64,000 nucleotides of DNA from Lysobacter silvisoli (GTDB lineage: Bacteria > Pseudomonadota > Gammaproteobacteria > Xanthomonadales > Xanthomonadaceae), in contig NZ_QTSU01000001.1 of NCBI RefSeq assembly GCF_003382365.1, positions 496,001 through 560,000 on the forward strand. The letters run 5' to 3'. Below, piece by piece: positions 1-8,687 of this stretch. The position numbers were made by a program, and so were the translations under genes. Position 1 is the stretch's first letter, and each line of letters opens with the position of its first letter. The notes beneath the pieces are model-generated. The model was not told the DNA's origin and made no database searches. It saw nothing but the letters and a program-made list of their open reading frames with translations.

Positions 1-135
1 GTCCTTTGCCCGGGCGCGAACCACCTGCAAGCGGTAGCCGCCGGCATGCTCGATCGCGGCGGCAAGCACGGCTGCAACGGTCTGGGCGAAGGCGTCGTAG
101 AGCGGTTGCTTGCGGTCGTAGTCGTCGATGTGCAT
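1..135 (-). CDS. RelA/SpoT-domain protein, N-terminal part (partial)
   Basis: The minus strand is open from an ATG at 135 to the window edge (45 codons, no stop seen). The product begins MHIDDYDRKQPLYDAFAQ and runs on to a V-V-R-A-R-A-K-D segment. A short helix-rich start followed by 'xxRxK' is the usual opening of RelA/SpoT nucleotidyltransferase domains, where the pattern is a YxxxxPxYxxF helix and then VxxRxKxxxSxxxK. In that family the enzyme transfers pyrophosphate from ATP to GDP or GTP to make alarmones. Only the start is visible and the catalytic residues lie outside the window, so the family call is an inference. No strong ribosome binding site precedes the ATG. It is divergent from the nuclease cassette that starts at 550. 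Confidence 0.45.
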   Translation of the reverse strand, partial: MHIDDYDRKQPLYDAFAQTVAAVLAAAIEHAGGYRLQVVRARAKD

Positions 136-549
136 GAAAGAAGTTACAAGGGATCGAGGGTGGGTAGCGCGCTGGCGAAGGCCTGGTGCCGTCCTGACAG
201 AACCTGTCGCCAGCCATGGTCCGCAGCAGCTGCGATGGGGCAGCCTTCGTGCCGGTGGTCAAACGGATGAATGCCGCAGTGGATGGGCGAATTCAAGCCT
301 TCGCTTAGACGCGATTGTGCCCCCTCGGCAGGGCCGCCGGCCCCGGCGGGCCGGTCCGCTCCTTGGCAGCGGCCCGGCCGCTATCGACCCAGAGTGGACC
401 TCGGCGCATCGTAAGGGCTCGGAAATTTTGGGACTCGCCTCTAGTCTGTAGGGGGGGGGCAGGCCCCATTATTCCAGCGCAAAGACCAAATCCAGAATAC
501 GGTGTTTTACGTCGACGCAAGCCCCGACGTATCTGATGGAGTGAATCCA
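136..549. other. Gene-poor spacer between divergent genes
   Basis: I see no convincing gene here. The stretch contains a run of nine G (about 452-460) and a GC-rich palindromic segment near 330-375. It should hold the promoters of both the leftward RelA/SpoT-like gene and the rightward nuclease cassette, but I cannot point to clear -35/-10 boxes. Confidence 0.4.
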
Positions 550-1026
550 ATGAAAGCGAGCGTGCCCGAGACGTTGGAGCAGCTGGCGGCGGCCGTTCTC
601 GAGCTCTTCGGCGACGCCAACCTTGCCTATGCCGATCCTGGGGAGCCCCATGTGGTGTCCGAGCTCTTCGCCCTCCTGCGCGTGCGATTTCCGGACCATA
701 CGGTGAGCAACGAATACGACCGCCGTGAGAAAGAAATCAAAATGCTCGGCAAGTCGAAGATCATTCCTGATCTGATCGTGCACAACGTGGGTCATCAGGC
801 CAACAACCTGCTAGTGGTCGAGGTCAAACTGGACGGCAACTATGACTACGAGCGCGATATTCGGAAGCTGCGCGGCATGACCGAGAAAGAGAGCGGATAC
901 GGCTATGCCGCCGGCGTGCATTTGGTACTCAGCGTGCCTCGACGTCGGATCAGGCGCGGGCACGTCTACATCGATGGCGCCCTCGATCCGGAATTGACGC
1001 AGTGGTTCGAGGCGAAGTTCGCTTGA
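550..1026 (+). CDS. Small PD-(D/E)XK-like nuclease family protein
   Basis: A 158-aa soluble protein. The segment IIPDLIVHN (D74) followed by LLVVEVKLD (E91, K93) forms the P-D...(D/E)-x-K signature of the restriction-endonuclease-like fold, and an acidic helix (E39 in VVSELFALL) sits where the fold often has its extra glutamate. Such proteins cut DNA or act as nuclease subunits of defence systems; the exact family is not recognised. I chose the ATG at 550; an in-frame GTG at 502 would add 16 residues with no conserved look. It is followed after 16 nt by the DUF4238 gene in the same direction, so the two probably form one operon. Specificity is unknown. Confidence 0.6.
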   Translation: MKASVPETLEQLAAAVLELFGDANLAYADPGEPHVVSELFALLRVRFPDHTVSNEYDRREKEIKMLGKSKIIPDLIVHNVGHQANNLLVVEVKLDGNYDYERDIRKLRGMTEKESGYGYAAGVHLVLSVPRRRIRRGHVYIDGALDPELTQWFEAKFA

Positions 1027-1042
1027 CGCCGAAGGTGCGCCG

Positions 1043-3481
1043 ATGACCGCAGGCGAGGGGCCGCGACAGAAGCTATCGCGGGAGAACTACTACGTGCCCG
1101 AGTGGTACCAGCGCGGCTTCCGCTTGGACGGCGCCGACGCCTGGCTCCTCAACATTTCGCCCCCGCGCCTGCGCCCAGACGGCAGCCCGATCCTTGTTGC
1201 ACCGCGGCCAAGACCGCCCAAGGCCTGCTTCTGGGAAAAGGACCTGTACGTCACGCGCTTTGGCGAGAAATTCAACGATCAAGTCGAGACCGTGCTGTTC
1301 CAGGACATCGACGACTTTGGGGCTACAGCCGTGCGGGCCTTCATCGGCGGCGACCCGATCGCCGTCCACGACCAGTACCGGCCGATGCTGGCGTACCTGG
1401 GGGCGCAGACGCTACGTACCCCCAAGGGCCTGGACTGGATCCGGAGCCGCTATCCGGCCCTGTCCCAGATCGAGTTGCTGGTCGAGATGCAGCACTTGCG
1501 ACATATGTTCGGCACCTTGTGGGCCGAGTCTGTGCACGAGGTCGTCTCTGCGGAAGATTCATCGGTGAAGTTCCTGCTGACCGATCAACCGGTCACCACC
1601 TTCAACGCCGCGCTGCCGGTGGACGCCGCCCCGCTGGCTTACCCCGACGACGCGCCGGTGACCTGGAATGGCACACAGACGCTGTTTGCACTGGATCAAA
1701 ACCACCTGTTGATCCTCACCCACGTGCACTACGCCAAGAACCCGGGCGCCGTCGAGCCGACCGCGAAGCGGACCAATGCACGTTTTTTCGGCAACACCTT
1801 GATGCGCACGGATGCATTGATCCGAAGCCGACGCTTTGACTCGGACGCGGTGATCGCGATTAATACCTGGCTCAAGTCCCGCGCCCGGCGCTATATTGCT
1901 GCCGGCAAGCCCGAGTGGCTCTACCCCGAGCTCGACCAACCGATCGACCGGACTAGTCTGGCGCAGCTGCTGCGACCGCCAGAAGAAGGCCTATGGCGCT
2001 TCGGCGGCGAAATCCACATCGGTTACAAGGACGGCACCTTCGGCTATCGCGATCCCTATGGCCGCACCTCGCGCGAACACGAGTTCGTAGCCAAACCGCT
2101 GTCCACCAAGTCCCCAGCGCCGGGCGACCCGTGCCCCTGCGGCCGCGGCGACACCTTTGCGCAGTGCTGCGAGCCATTGCCGCCCTGGCAAAGGCCACCC
2201 TGGGACGTGTGGAGCGTTCGCGAGCGCAACGAAGGCTTCCTTCGCGCCATCTACGGCGTGCTGGACATCAAGGACGAAAGCGCCTGGGATCGGATTCAGC
2301 GCACGCTCTCGGACGAGCAGGTGGCTCGACTGCATCGCATCTCCCAGAGCTTGTGGCCGCCTGACACGGACTTGACGGCGCTGTTGCCCCGCCCCGGGGA
2401 TGGCCGTCTGCGGGCGGTGTACATGGGCCCGTCGGATGTGCGGTCTGCCGGTAAGAGCTTCATCAGCCTGGTGCCGCTGTTCGACCAGATCTGGGTCATG
2501 GACCCCTTCATCGCCGCGCGAAACCTGCGCCCCGAGTACAGCCCCGTCACCACGCCCGGACCGCACAAGCAGCAGTTGCTCAAGAACGTAATGTTCTGGC
2601 TGATGCTCGAACCGCTGATTCGGGCAGGGAAGGTCGTGGTGTTTCCAGACCCGGGTGACATCAGCCCGGAATTCCAGCACGCCATGCGTGAAATGGCGCT
2701 GGAACGCACTGCGAATTGGCACCCCAAGCCGCAGGATTTCGTCGAGTTCCGCGGCTTTTCAACGGAGGATATGAAACGCTCGCTATTGCAGCTGCCGGAC
2801 GACGTGCTGCGGCCGATCTTCAAGCGTGCGACCCCCGACAAGTCCGATGCCTTCATCCAGCAAGCCATCGACCACATGCGATGTGATGCGGAGCGCGATC
2901 CCCTAGCATTGTTGCAGCTGCTTCCCGATGCGACGCTGCTCAACCAGACGTTTGCGCTACGGTCGGTGAACCTGGAGGTCGCGGTGTTCATTGCCCAGTC
3001 CCTCGGCGCCGTCATCGTGACCAACGTGCGCGCGCTGTGGGAACACCTGCATTTGCACACCCGTGCGGCCGCTACCCTCGGCGAAGCGCCGTCTACGGAC
3101 GCCGGGATGCACATGAAGGGCGCGATGAATCCGTTTGACAGCCTCGAAGTCGCCGCTTCGCCAACGGCCGAGGCAGCCCGAGTCGCCTTGCGACACCTGC
3201 TAACCGCCGCGGGGGATCGTCGAGACACCGCAAAGGCGCTGGCCGCCTTGGGCACTCGCTTGGCGGCGCTAATGGGCGACGGAAAGGCCCTGCATAACCC
3301 GGACGCAACTCTGACCTTGGCTGTGACAGCGTCGATGCCGATCAGCGGGTTCGAAACGCCGACGGCGCAGCGACTGATCGTAGGGTTTGGCCGTGGAGAA
3401 CCGCCCGCGTCTCTTGGCCTAGTCCTGTTCTGCAAGGCCGATTTCGACGACGTGGACAAAGCTGAAGAGTATGACGACTAG
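1043..3481 (+). CDS. DUF4238 protein with SEC-C zinc motif and long C-terminal region
   Basis: An 812-aa soluble protein with no signal peptide. The N-terminus carries NYYVPEWYQRGF (residues 15-26), which matches the HxVPxxYLxxF opening of DUF4238. This family is scattered among accessory regions and is of unknown biochemical role. Near residues 360-376 there is a CPCG...CC SEC-C zinc-binding motif, normally a protein-contact knuckle. The remaining ~430 residues are not recognised. The gene starts 16 nt after the PD-(D/E)XK gene with an AAGG-type ribosome binding site, so the two are likely co-expressed. A role in anti-phage defence with the small nuclease as effector is a guess from context only. 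Confidence 0.6.
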   Translation: MTAGEGPRQKLSRENYYVPEWYQRGFRLDGADAWLLNISPPRLRPDGSPILVAPRPRPPKACFWEKDLYVTRFGEKFNDQVETVLFQDIDDFGATAVRAFIGGDPIAVHDQYRPMLAYLGAQTLRTPKGLDWIRSRYPALSQIELLVEMQHLRHMFGTLWAESVHEVVSAEDSSVKFLLTDQPVTTFNAALPVDAAPLAYPDDAPVTWNGTQTLFALDQNHLLILTHVHYAKNPGAVEPTAKRTNARFFGNTLMRTDALIRSRRFDSDAVIAINTWLKSRARRYIAAGKPEWLYPELDQPIDRTSLAQLLRPPEEGLWRFGGEIHIGYKDGTFGYRDPYGRTSREHEFVAKPLSTKSPAPGDPCPCGRGDTFAQCCEPLPPWQRPPWDVWSVRERNEGFLRAIYGVLDIKDESAWDRIQRTLSDEQVARLHRISQSLWPPDTDLTALLPRPGDGRLRAVYMGPSDVRSAGKSFISLVPLFDQIWVMDPFIAARNLRPEYSPVTTPGPHKQQLLKNVMFWLMLEPLIRAGKVVVFPDPGDISPEFQHAMREMALERTANWHPKPQDFVEFRGFSTEDMKRSLLQLPDDVLRPIFKRATPDKSDAFIQQAIDHMRCDAERDPLALLQLLPDATLLNQTFALRSVNLEVAVFIAQSLGAVIVTNVRALWEHLHLHTRAAATLGEAPSTDAGMHMKGAMNPFDSLEVAASPTAEAARVALRHLLTAAGDRRDTAKALAALGTRLAALMGDGKALHNPDATLTLAVTASMPISGFETPTAQRLIVGFGRGEPPASLGLVLFCKADFDDVDKAEEYDD

Positions 3482-3868
3482 CGTCCTCGATAGGCCTGAC
3501 TACATTGGGGTTGATGTTCGACCGCATCATCGGCTTGGTGGACGCCAGAATCGAACAAGGTAATGTCAAATGCCGTAGCACTGTCCTTACTGAAGGTCCG
3601 GTGACGTCCGTTCTGGCCGAAAGCGATCATTCAGTCCGCTCAGCCTGCGTAGCTTGCGCGCGATGGACGGTATCCGCTCTGGTTCTCCGCACACTAAGGC
3701 GCTCTGCCCAATCTTAGAAGCCGGGGGGCAGCTTGGCCTGAGCCGGCGCTTCGGGCCCGATGGGTGGGATCTGGTCCGGAACTTGCGGGAAAGTTTGCGG
3801 CGGACGGACAAAGTACCCTTTGCCGAACAGTCTCAACTGGCGAGACTGACCGGTATCAAGGTTTAGCA
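3482..3868. other. Intergenic stretch, possible gene remnants
   Basis: About 390 nt without a gene I can defend. Short open frames on the plus strand (3505-3717 and 3654-3866) have unremarkable translations and no ribosome binding site. The second ends just before the start of the CoiA-like gene. This may be eroded coding DNA between two accessory genes. Confidence 0.35.
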
Positions 3869-4846
3869 ATGAGAGCGAGATCTTCCTTTGGAAGGGTTCC
3901 ATTCGGGCTACGCGATGGAAAGCTTCGGTTCGTAACTGAGGTCGAAACCGGGCTGGCATGCAACTGCGTCTGCCCAGACCCCGCCTGCAGTAAACCACTC
4001 GTCGCCCGGAATAAGGCGTCTTTGACGCGTAAGCGCGTCTATCACTTTCAGCACGCCGCAAGTTCTACCGGCTGCGGGGGGTGGGAAAGCGCCATGCACA
4101 GGATGGCTAAGGAGGTGGTGCAGCGCGCGACCCGTCTGATGCTTCCAAAATGGTCCGCGTGCGAAGGTGATCTGCAGTTCCCGCATCGCGTCGCCATGTT
4201 GGCACCTGGCGGAACCCAGGAAGTTAGGCTCAACGACGCACAGATTAGGCCAGATGTGCGTGTAATCGCTGTAGCCGACCAGGCGCTCCTTCCGGCGCTC
4301 TACGTCGAAATAAAGGTTTCGCACGGTGTGGATTGGGAGAAGCGTCAGCGCGTGATTGATGCCGGCTACACCATGATGGAGATTGATCTGGCAGACGTCG
4401 GCGACGAAGTACTTCAGGACGAGGAGGCATTTGCGAACCAGGTGCTCGATTGCCCTGGGAATCGCAATTGGGTGCACATAAGTAGCGCTCCGTTCTTGGC
4501 GCGGATGTTGGACCAGGAGGTCGTGCAGATCACCAGTCATAAGGTTCAGGAGAAGCGTGTTCCAACCAAAAGAGGAAACACGCTAATCCTTCAGACTCAG
4601 GATTATCTTGCGTACACAGCCGCGCGTGAGGATCCCGTATTAGACCGAGCCGAGCTGGCTGATACCTGGGCGAACGGGCAGCGCGTGGATGGCCTCGGAA
4701 ACCCATTGCCCTACGCCCCCGGCCTCTACACAAAGGCTTACGTGCCAGGCGGTGGGTGGCATGGAGGTGGTCATTACAAGACGCACCTACGGCCGATAAT
4801 TCAGGACACACCGGAGAATCAGCAGAAGGTCTTAAGACTTTTGTGA
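3869..4846 (+). CDS. CoiA-like nuclease (competence protein CoiA family)
   Basis: A 325-aa protein. It has an N-terminal Cys pair (C35 and C40, in CVCPDPAC) followed by HFQH (59-62), then E73 and H77, as in CoiA proteins. A nuclease core follows: RPDV (D129) with YVEIKVSH (E147, K149), an arrangement of the PD-(D/E)XK type. CoiA-like proteins act in DNA uptake and processing in some bacteria, but many relatives in proteobacteria sit in defence or mobile regions. I chose the ATG at 3869; the frame is open upstream to 3764 but that part looks non-coding. The gene stands alone, with a gene-poor stretch and a tRNA downstream. It may be part of an island together with the cassette at 550-3481. Confidence 0.6.
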   Translation: MRARSSFGRVPFGLRDGKLRFVTEVETGLACNCVCPDPACSKPLVARNKASLTRKRVYHFQHAASSTGCGGWESAMHRMAKEVVQRATRLMLPKWSACEGDLQFPHRVAMLAPGGTQEVRLNDAQIRPDVRVIAVADQALLPALYVEIKVSHGVDWEKRQRVIDAGYTMMEIDLADVGDEVLQDEEAFANQVLDCPGNRNWVHISSAPFLARMLDQEVVQITSHKVQEKRVPTKRGNTLILQTQDYLAYTAAREDPVLDRAELADTWANGQRVDGLGNPLPYAPGLYTKAYVPGGGWHGGGHYKTHLRPIIQDTPENQQKVLRLL

Positions 4847-5407
4847 GTCTCTTTGCGCAGATTGGTTAGCGTTGGCGAGTACTTATCACGACGTTCGCTG
4901 CCTATGACCCGGTACACGGCGGGGGGCGCGGGGTATGTCCCCACCGCGACCAAGGTCAGGAACTCATACGTCTCGCTGGTCCCGACGCCGCTGCAGCACT
5001 GGCCAATGCGTTTCCAGGCGAAATCTTAGGTTTTCAATACCAGGTGCCGGCTTCCATAACGCATCGTGATCGGGCGATCGCAGAACAAGTCAAAGATGGA
5101 TGGTCAGATGGCCATGATCGCTGCAATGTTTGACTTGGGTGAGCGCCAGATACGTCGAATTTGCAAAGCCCAGGGCGTAAGTCCGAAGGCATGTCTTCCG
5201 GCAGCGCGCGAGCTGCGTCGCAAGCGCCGAGGGGGTGTTCTTGATGCGATTCGCGTTGGCGGCTCAGTTGAAGGTGCCGCCCGCGTGTGGAGCTTTACGG
5301 TCGAAGCCGTTTGAGCAATCTGCATTCAAGCCGGGTTGGAGCTGGGGCCGTGAGGCGCTAGTTCGCCTCGGCGTCACACCGCTCTTTGCAGTTACGGTGC
5401 AGTTACG
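4847..5407. other. Gene-poor DNA beside tRNA-Ala, possible island edge
   Basis: No well-supported gene apart from a doubtful 82-codon frame (5066-5314). The stretch lies directly beyond the 3' end of tRNA-Ala, the usual landing side of integrases, and may be decayed mobile DNA. I found no integrase and no copy of the tRNA 3' end within 1-5450. Confidence 0.35.
5066..5314 (+). CDS. Doubtful small HTH-like open frame
   Basis: 82 codons. The part MFDLGERQIRRICKAQGVS could form a helix-turn-helix, and the product is basic. There is no clear ribosome binding site and nothing partners it. It may be a remnant of a regulator or integrase-linked gene, or simply chance. Confidence 0.2.
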   Translation: MIGRSQNKSKMDGQMAMIAAMFDLGERQIRRICKAQGVSPKACLPAARELRRKRRGGVLDAIRVGGSVEGAARVWSFTVEAV

Positions 5408-5433
5408 AAAAAGCCGGCGCTAGGCCGGCTTCT
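5408..5433 (-). terminator. Rho-independent terminator of the tRNA-Ala transcript
   Basis: On the minus strand the stem GCCGGC/GCCGGC is followed by TTTTT, just downstream of the tRNA 3' end. It fits termination of the rnd-tRNA direction of transcription. Confidence 0.75.
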
Positions 5434-5451
5434 CGTAAGTCTTTGATTTAA

Positions 5452-5527
<76 letters not shown>

Positions 5528-5565
5528 ACGTAAGGCAAAAGTGTAGCGGGCTGGCCCCAGGCGCG

Positions 5566-6651
5566 CTAGCCCTGATCGGCCAGCAGCGGGGCCAGGCCGG
5601 GTTCCAGCGCGGCGCGGCGCCAGCCGGAGAGGGCGTCGGGCCAGTCGCCGTGGTCGAGCAGGGCTTCCAGCCAGCGGCGCGAGGCGAGGACGCCGTCGGG
5701 CAGGCCGAGTTCGGCGCTGCGTGCGGCCACGGCGTCCTGCAGTTTGCGCAGGCGCTGTTTGTCGCGGGTTTCGCCGACGGCGGCGTCGGGTGCCTGGTCT
5801 TCGTCGGGCAGGGCGGTGGACAGCGCGGTCCAGACCGAGTCGGCGAGTTTGCGCGGGGCCTTGGGGTGGGCGTCGAGCTGGGCTTGCAGGGCGCTGCGGT
5901 CGGCGGGGTTGGCGCGGGCCACGGCCACGGCCAGTTCGTTGTCCAGGATCCAGCTGCGCGGGCGGTCGTGTTCGCGGGCGTAGGCGTCGCGCCAGCGCAG
6001 CAGGCGCAGCAGGCGGCGTTGGGCGGGGCGGTCGAGGAACTGGGCGCTGCGCATGGACAGGTGCGGCCAGGGTTCGGCGCCTTCGTGTTCGGCGTTGTGC
6101 ACGGTGCGCTGGGCGTCCTCGACCAGCCATTCGCGGCGGCCGAGCAGGCCGAGCTGGCCGTCCAGGGCGTCGTGCAGGGCGAACAGGTGGCGCACGTCGT
6201 CGGCGGCGTATTCCAGCTGCGCGGGCGAGAGCGGGCGGCGCAGCCAGTCCGAACGGGTCTCGCCCTTGGCCAGGATCACGCCGGTGACCTGTTCGACCAG
6301 TTTCTGGTAGCCCAGGCCGCTGCCCACGCCAGCCAGCGCGGCGGCCTGCTGGGTGTCGAACAGGGGCTTGGGCACGACCTTGCAGGCGTGCTTGAACGCG
6401 ACCAGGTCTTCGCTGGCGCTGTGCATGATCTTGAGGATGGCGGTGTCGGCCAGGATCGGCGCCAGCGCCTGGGCGATGCCGGGTTTGAGCGGGTCGACCA
6501 GCAGGATCTCGTCGCCGACGGCGATCTGCACCAGCGCCAGCTGCGGCCAGTAGGTGCGTTCGCGGATGAATTCGGTGTCCAGGCCGATGCGTGCGGGCGG
6601 CGTGGCGAAGTGCGCTAGCAGGTCGGCGGGGGTGGAAATCCAGATCGGCAT
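5566..6651 (-). CDS. rnd: Ribonuclease D
   Basis: 361 aa, usual length for Rnd. This is a 3'-5' exoribonuclease that trims tRNA precursors and other stable RNAs in the cytoplasm. The DEDDy active-site residues are visible: D25 and E27 (LDTEFIRE), D82 (SASEDLVAF) and Y148xxxD152 (YAADDVRHL). An HRDC-type helical domain follows at about 205-285. The ATG at 6651 begins MPIWISTPADLL, the usual start. It is transcribed toward tRNA-Ala, 38 nt downstream, which suits a tRNA-maturation enzyme. It is divergent from the lipoprotein gene at 6791. Confidence 0.95.
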   Translation of the reverse strand: MPIWISTPADLLAHFATPPARIGLDTEFIRERTYWPQLALVQIAVGDEILLVDPLKPGIAQALAPILADTAILKIMHSASEDLVAFKHACKVVPKPLFDTQQAAALAGVGSGLGYQKLVEQVTGVILAKGETRSDWLRRPLSPAQLEYAADDVRHLFALHDALDGQLGLLGRREWLVEDAQRTVHNAEHEGAEPWPHLSMRSAQFLDRPAQRRLLRLLRWRDAYAREHDRPRSWILDNELAVAVARANPADRSALQAQLDAHPKAPRKLADSVWTALSTALPDEDQAPDAAVGETRDKQRLRKLQDAVAARSAELGLPDGVLASRRWLEALLDHGDWPDALSGWRRAALEPGLAPLLADQG

Positions 6652-6790
6652 GAGGCGGGCGGGTCGTGAACGGGAGTTGGGGCGCGGACGGCGCGCCGGC
6701 GCGACGAAGTTGCCGCGGCGGGCGACAATAGCCTACTTTCGCCCGGGCCGGGTTTTTGACGGGACAGGCTGAATAAGACACGGAGGACGT

Positions 6791-8623
6791 TTGCGCGCAT
6801 CGGTATTGGCTATGGCGACGTCGGCCCTGCTGCTGGCCGCCTGCTCGCGAGACCCGGCGCCGGCGGCGCCGGACGCGGCCGCGGTGCGCGCGCCCATCGT
6901 CACCATCAGCGCCGACCAGGCGGTGTCGCCGGTGCCGCCCTGGCAGCCGCCGGCGATCGCGGTGGATGCGGCCAACGAGCGCGCGCTGCGCGGCCGCGCC
7001 GAGGCGGCGCTGGCGCAGGGCCGGCTGTACGACGATGCCGAGTCGGCCATTCCGCTCTACTATGCGCTCAGCCGCTACGCGCCCAACGAGGCGCGTTACG
7101 CGGCCGGGTTCGAGCGCGCGCTGGCGCTGCTGCTGGTGCAGGGCGACGAGGCCCTGGCCGGCATCGACGACGATCCGCTGCAGTTGCGCGAGGCGCACGA
7201 GGCCGCCGCGGTGGCGCGCGCGGTCGCGCCGGCGCACAAGAAGGTGGTCGCGTTCCTGGCGCGGGTGGACCGGGCCGACCAGGCGCAGGAGGCCAACCGC
7301 CTGGGCGAGGAGGCCTTGAACGCCGGACGCATCGGCGAAGGCGGCGGGCAGGGCGCCCTGCAGCGCTTCGGCGAAGCGCTGGAGCTGCGCCCGGGCGACG
7401 TGCGCGCCAGCCAGGGTATCGCCGCGGCCGAGAGCGCGTTGATCCGCCGCGCCGAGATCGCCGCCGACCGCGACGACTATGCCGGCGCGGAGCGTTGGCT
7501 GGCTGCGGCGGCGCAGGTGCGGCCCAAGCTGGGCACGGCGGCCGATGCGCAGGGGCGCATCGCCGCGCAACGCGCCGCGCGCGTGGGCAGCCTGCGCGAC
7601 CAGGGCCTGGCGGCGCTGACCAAGGTCGGCGGCATCGAGCAGGCGCGCGCGCTGCTGGCCAATCTGCTTCGCATCGCGCCGGCCGGCGATCCGGCCGCGA
7701 GCGAGCTGCGCGAACGCATCGAGCTGGCCACCCATTACGGCCTGTTCCGTCCCGGCCAGGCCTTCACCGAGGTCATGAGCGCCGGCGGCCGCGGGCCGGC
7801 GATGGTGGTGATCCCGCACGGCGCCTTCCGCATGGGCGCGCCGGCCGAGGAGGCCGATTCCAGCGACGCCGAGCGGCCGCTGCGCAACATCCGTTTCCCG
7901 CGCGGGCTGGCGGTGTCGCGCACCGAGATCACCGTGGGCGAGTTCCGCCGTTTCATGAACGCCACCAAGCACCGTGCGCGCGCCAGCCGGCGCGGTTATT
8001 CCACCGCCTACGACGAGCGCAGCGGCAACCTGGTGCGGCGCGGCAAGGTCGACTGGCAGTCCGACTACACCGGCCGGCCGGCCACCGACGACATGCCGGT
8101 GGTGCACGTGAGCGCCAAGGATGCGATGGCCTACGCGGCCTGGCTGTCCAAGCAGACCGGCCACCACTACCGTCTGCCCAGCGAGGCCGAGTTCGAATAC
8201 ATGCTGCGCGCGGGCAGCGCGGCCACCTATCCCTGGGGCGAGGGCGCGCCGCTGATGCGCGTGGGCAACCTGACCGGCGCGCTGGACGTGTCGCCGACCG
8301 GGCGGCGCTGGAACAACGCCTTCCAGGGCTACGGCGACAACGCCTGGGGCCCGTCGCCGGTGGGGCGCTACCGCGCCAACGCCTGGGGGCTGCACGACGT
8401 GGCCGGCAACGTCAGCGAATGGGTGGCCGACTGCTGGCACGACAGCTACCGGCGCGCGCCGCGCGACGGCGAGGCCTGGGTCAACCCGGGCTGCCGCACG
8501 CGGGTGATCCGCGGCGGCTCCTGGGCCAGCTCGCCGGCGCAGACCCGCTCAGCCTGGCGCCAGGGCAGCGACGCCGACGTGACCAGCGCCCGCATCGGCT
8601 TCCGCGTGGTGCGCGATATCTGA
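6791..8623 (+). CDS. Lipoprotein with formylglycine-generating-enzyme (SUMF1) fold
   Basis: 610 aa. The start is a TTG at 6791, chosen because GGAGGA sits at 6782-6787 and because it gives a clean lipoprotein signal (MRASVLAMATSALLLAAC, lipid Cys at 18). Residues ~60-320 are Ala-rich helical repeats of TPR type. Residues ~336-608 are an FGE-sulfatase domain: MVVIPHGAFRMG, RTEITVGEFRRF, RLPSEAEFEY, GNVSEWVADCW, RGGSW and a final GFRVVRD. The paired cysteines that make true FGE catalytic are absent near the end (SSPAQTRSAWRQ instead of a Cys-containing segment). This is therefore more likely a binding or structural version anchored in the envelope. The M48 protease gene follows 64 nt downstream and is probably co-transcribed. 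Confidence 0.85.
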   Translation: MRASVLAMATSALLLAACSRDPAPAAPDAAAVRAPIVTISADQAVSPVPPWQPPAIAVDAANERALRGRAEAALAQGRLYDDAESAIPLYYALSRYAPNEARYAAGFERALALLLVQGDEALAGIDDDPLQLREAHEAAAVARAVAPAHKKVVAFLARVDRADQAQEANRLGEEALNAGRIGEGGGQGALQRFGEALELRPGDVRASQGIAAAESALIRRAEIAADRDDYAGAERWLAAAAQVRPKLGTAADAQGRIAAQRAARVGSLRDQGLAALTKVGGIEQARALLANLLRIAPAGDPAASELRERIELATHYGLFRPGQAFTEVMSAGGRGPAMVVIPHGAFRMGAPAEEADSSDAERPLRNIRFPRGLAVSRTEITVGEFRRFMNATKHRARASRRGYSTAYDERSGNLVRRGKVDWQSDYTGRPATDDMPVVHVSAKDAMAYAAWLSKQTGHHYRLPSEAEFEYMLRAGSAATYPWGEGAPLMRVGNLTGALDVSPTGRRWNNAFQGYGDNAWGPSPVGRYRANAWGLHDVAGNVSEWVADCWHDSYRRAPRDGEAWVNPGCRTRVIRGGSWASSPAQTRSAWRQGSDADVTSARIGFRVVRDI

Positions 8624-8687
8624 CAGGATGGGCGCCGGGCGGTCCGCCGCCCGCGACCGAAGACTCAGCAGGGCGGAGGTGAGTGCG

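Noticed and set aside
1-5450. A second copy of the tRNA-Ala 3' end as an attachment site
   Set aside because: Not found on reading this stretch; any partner site would lie outside the window.
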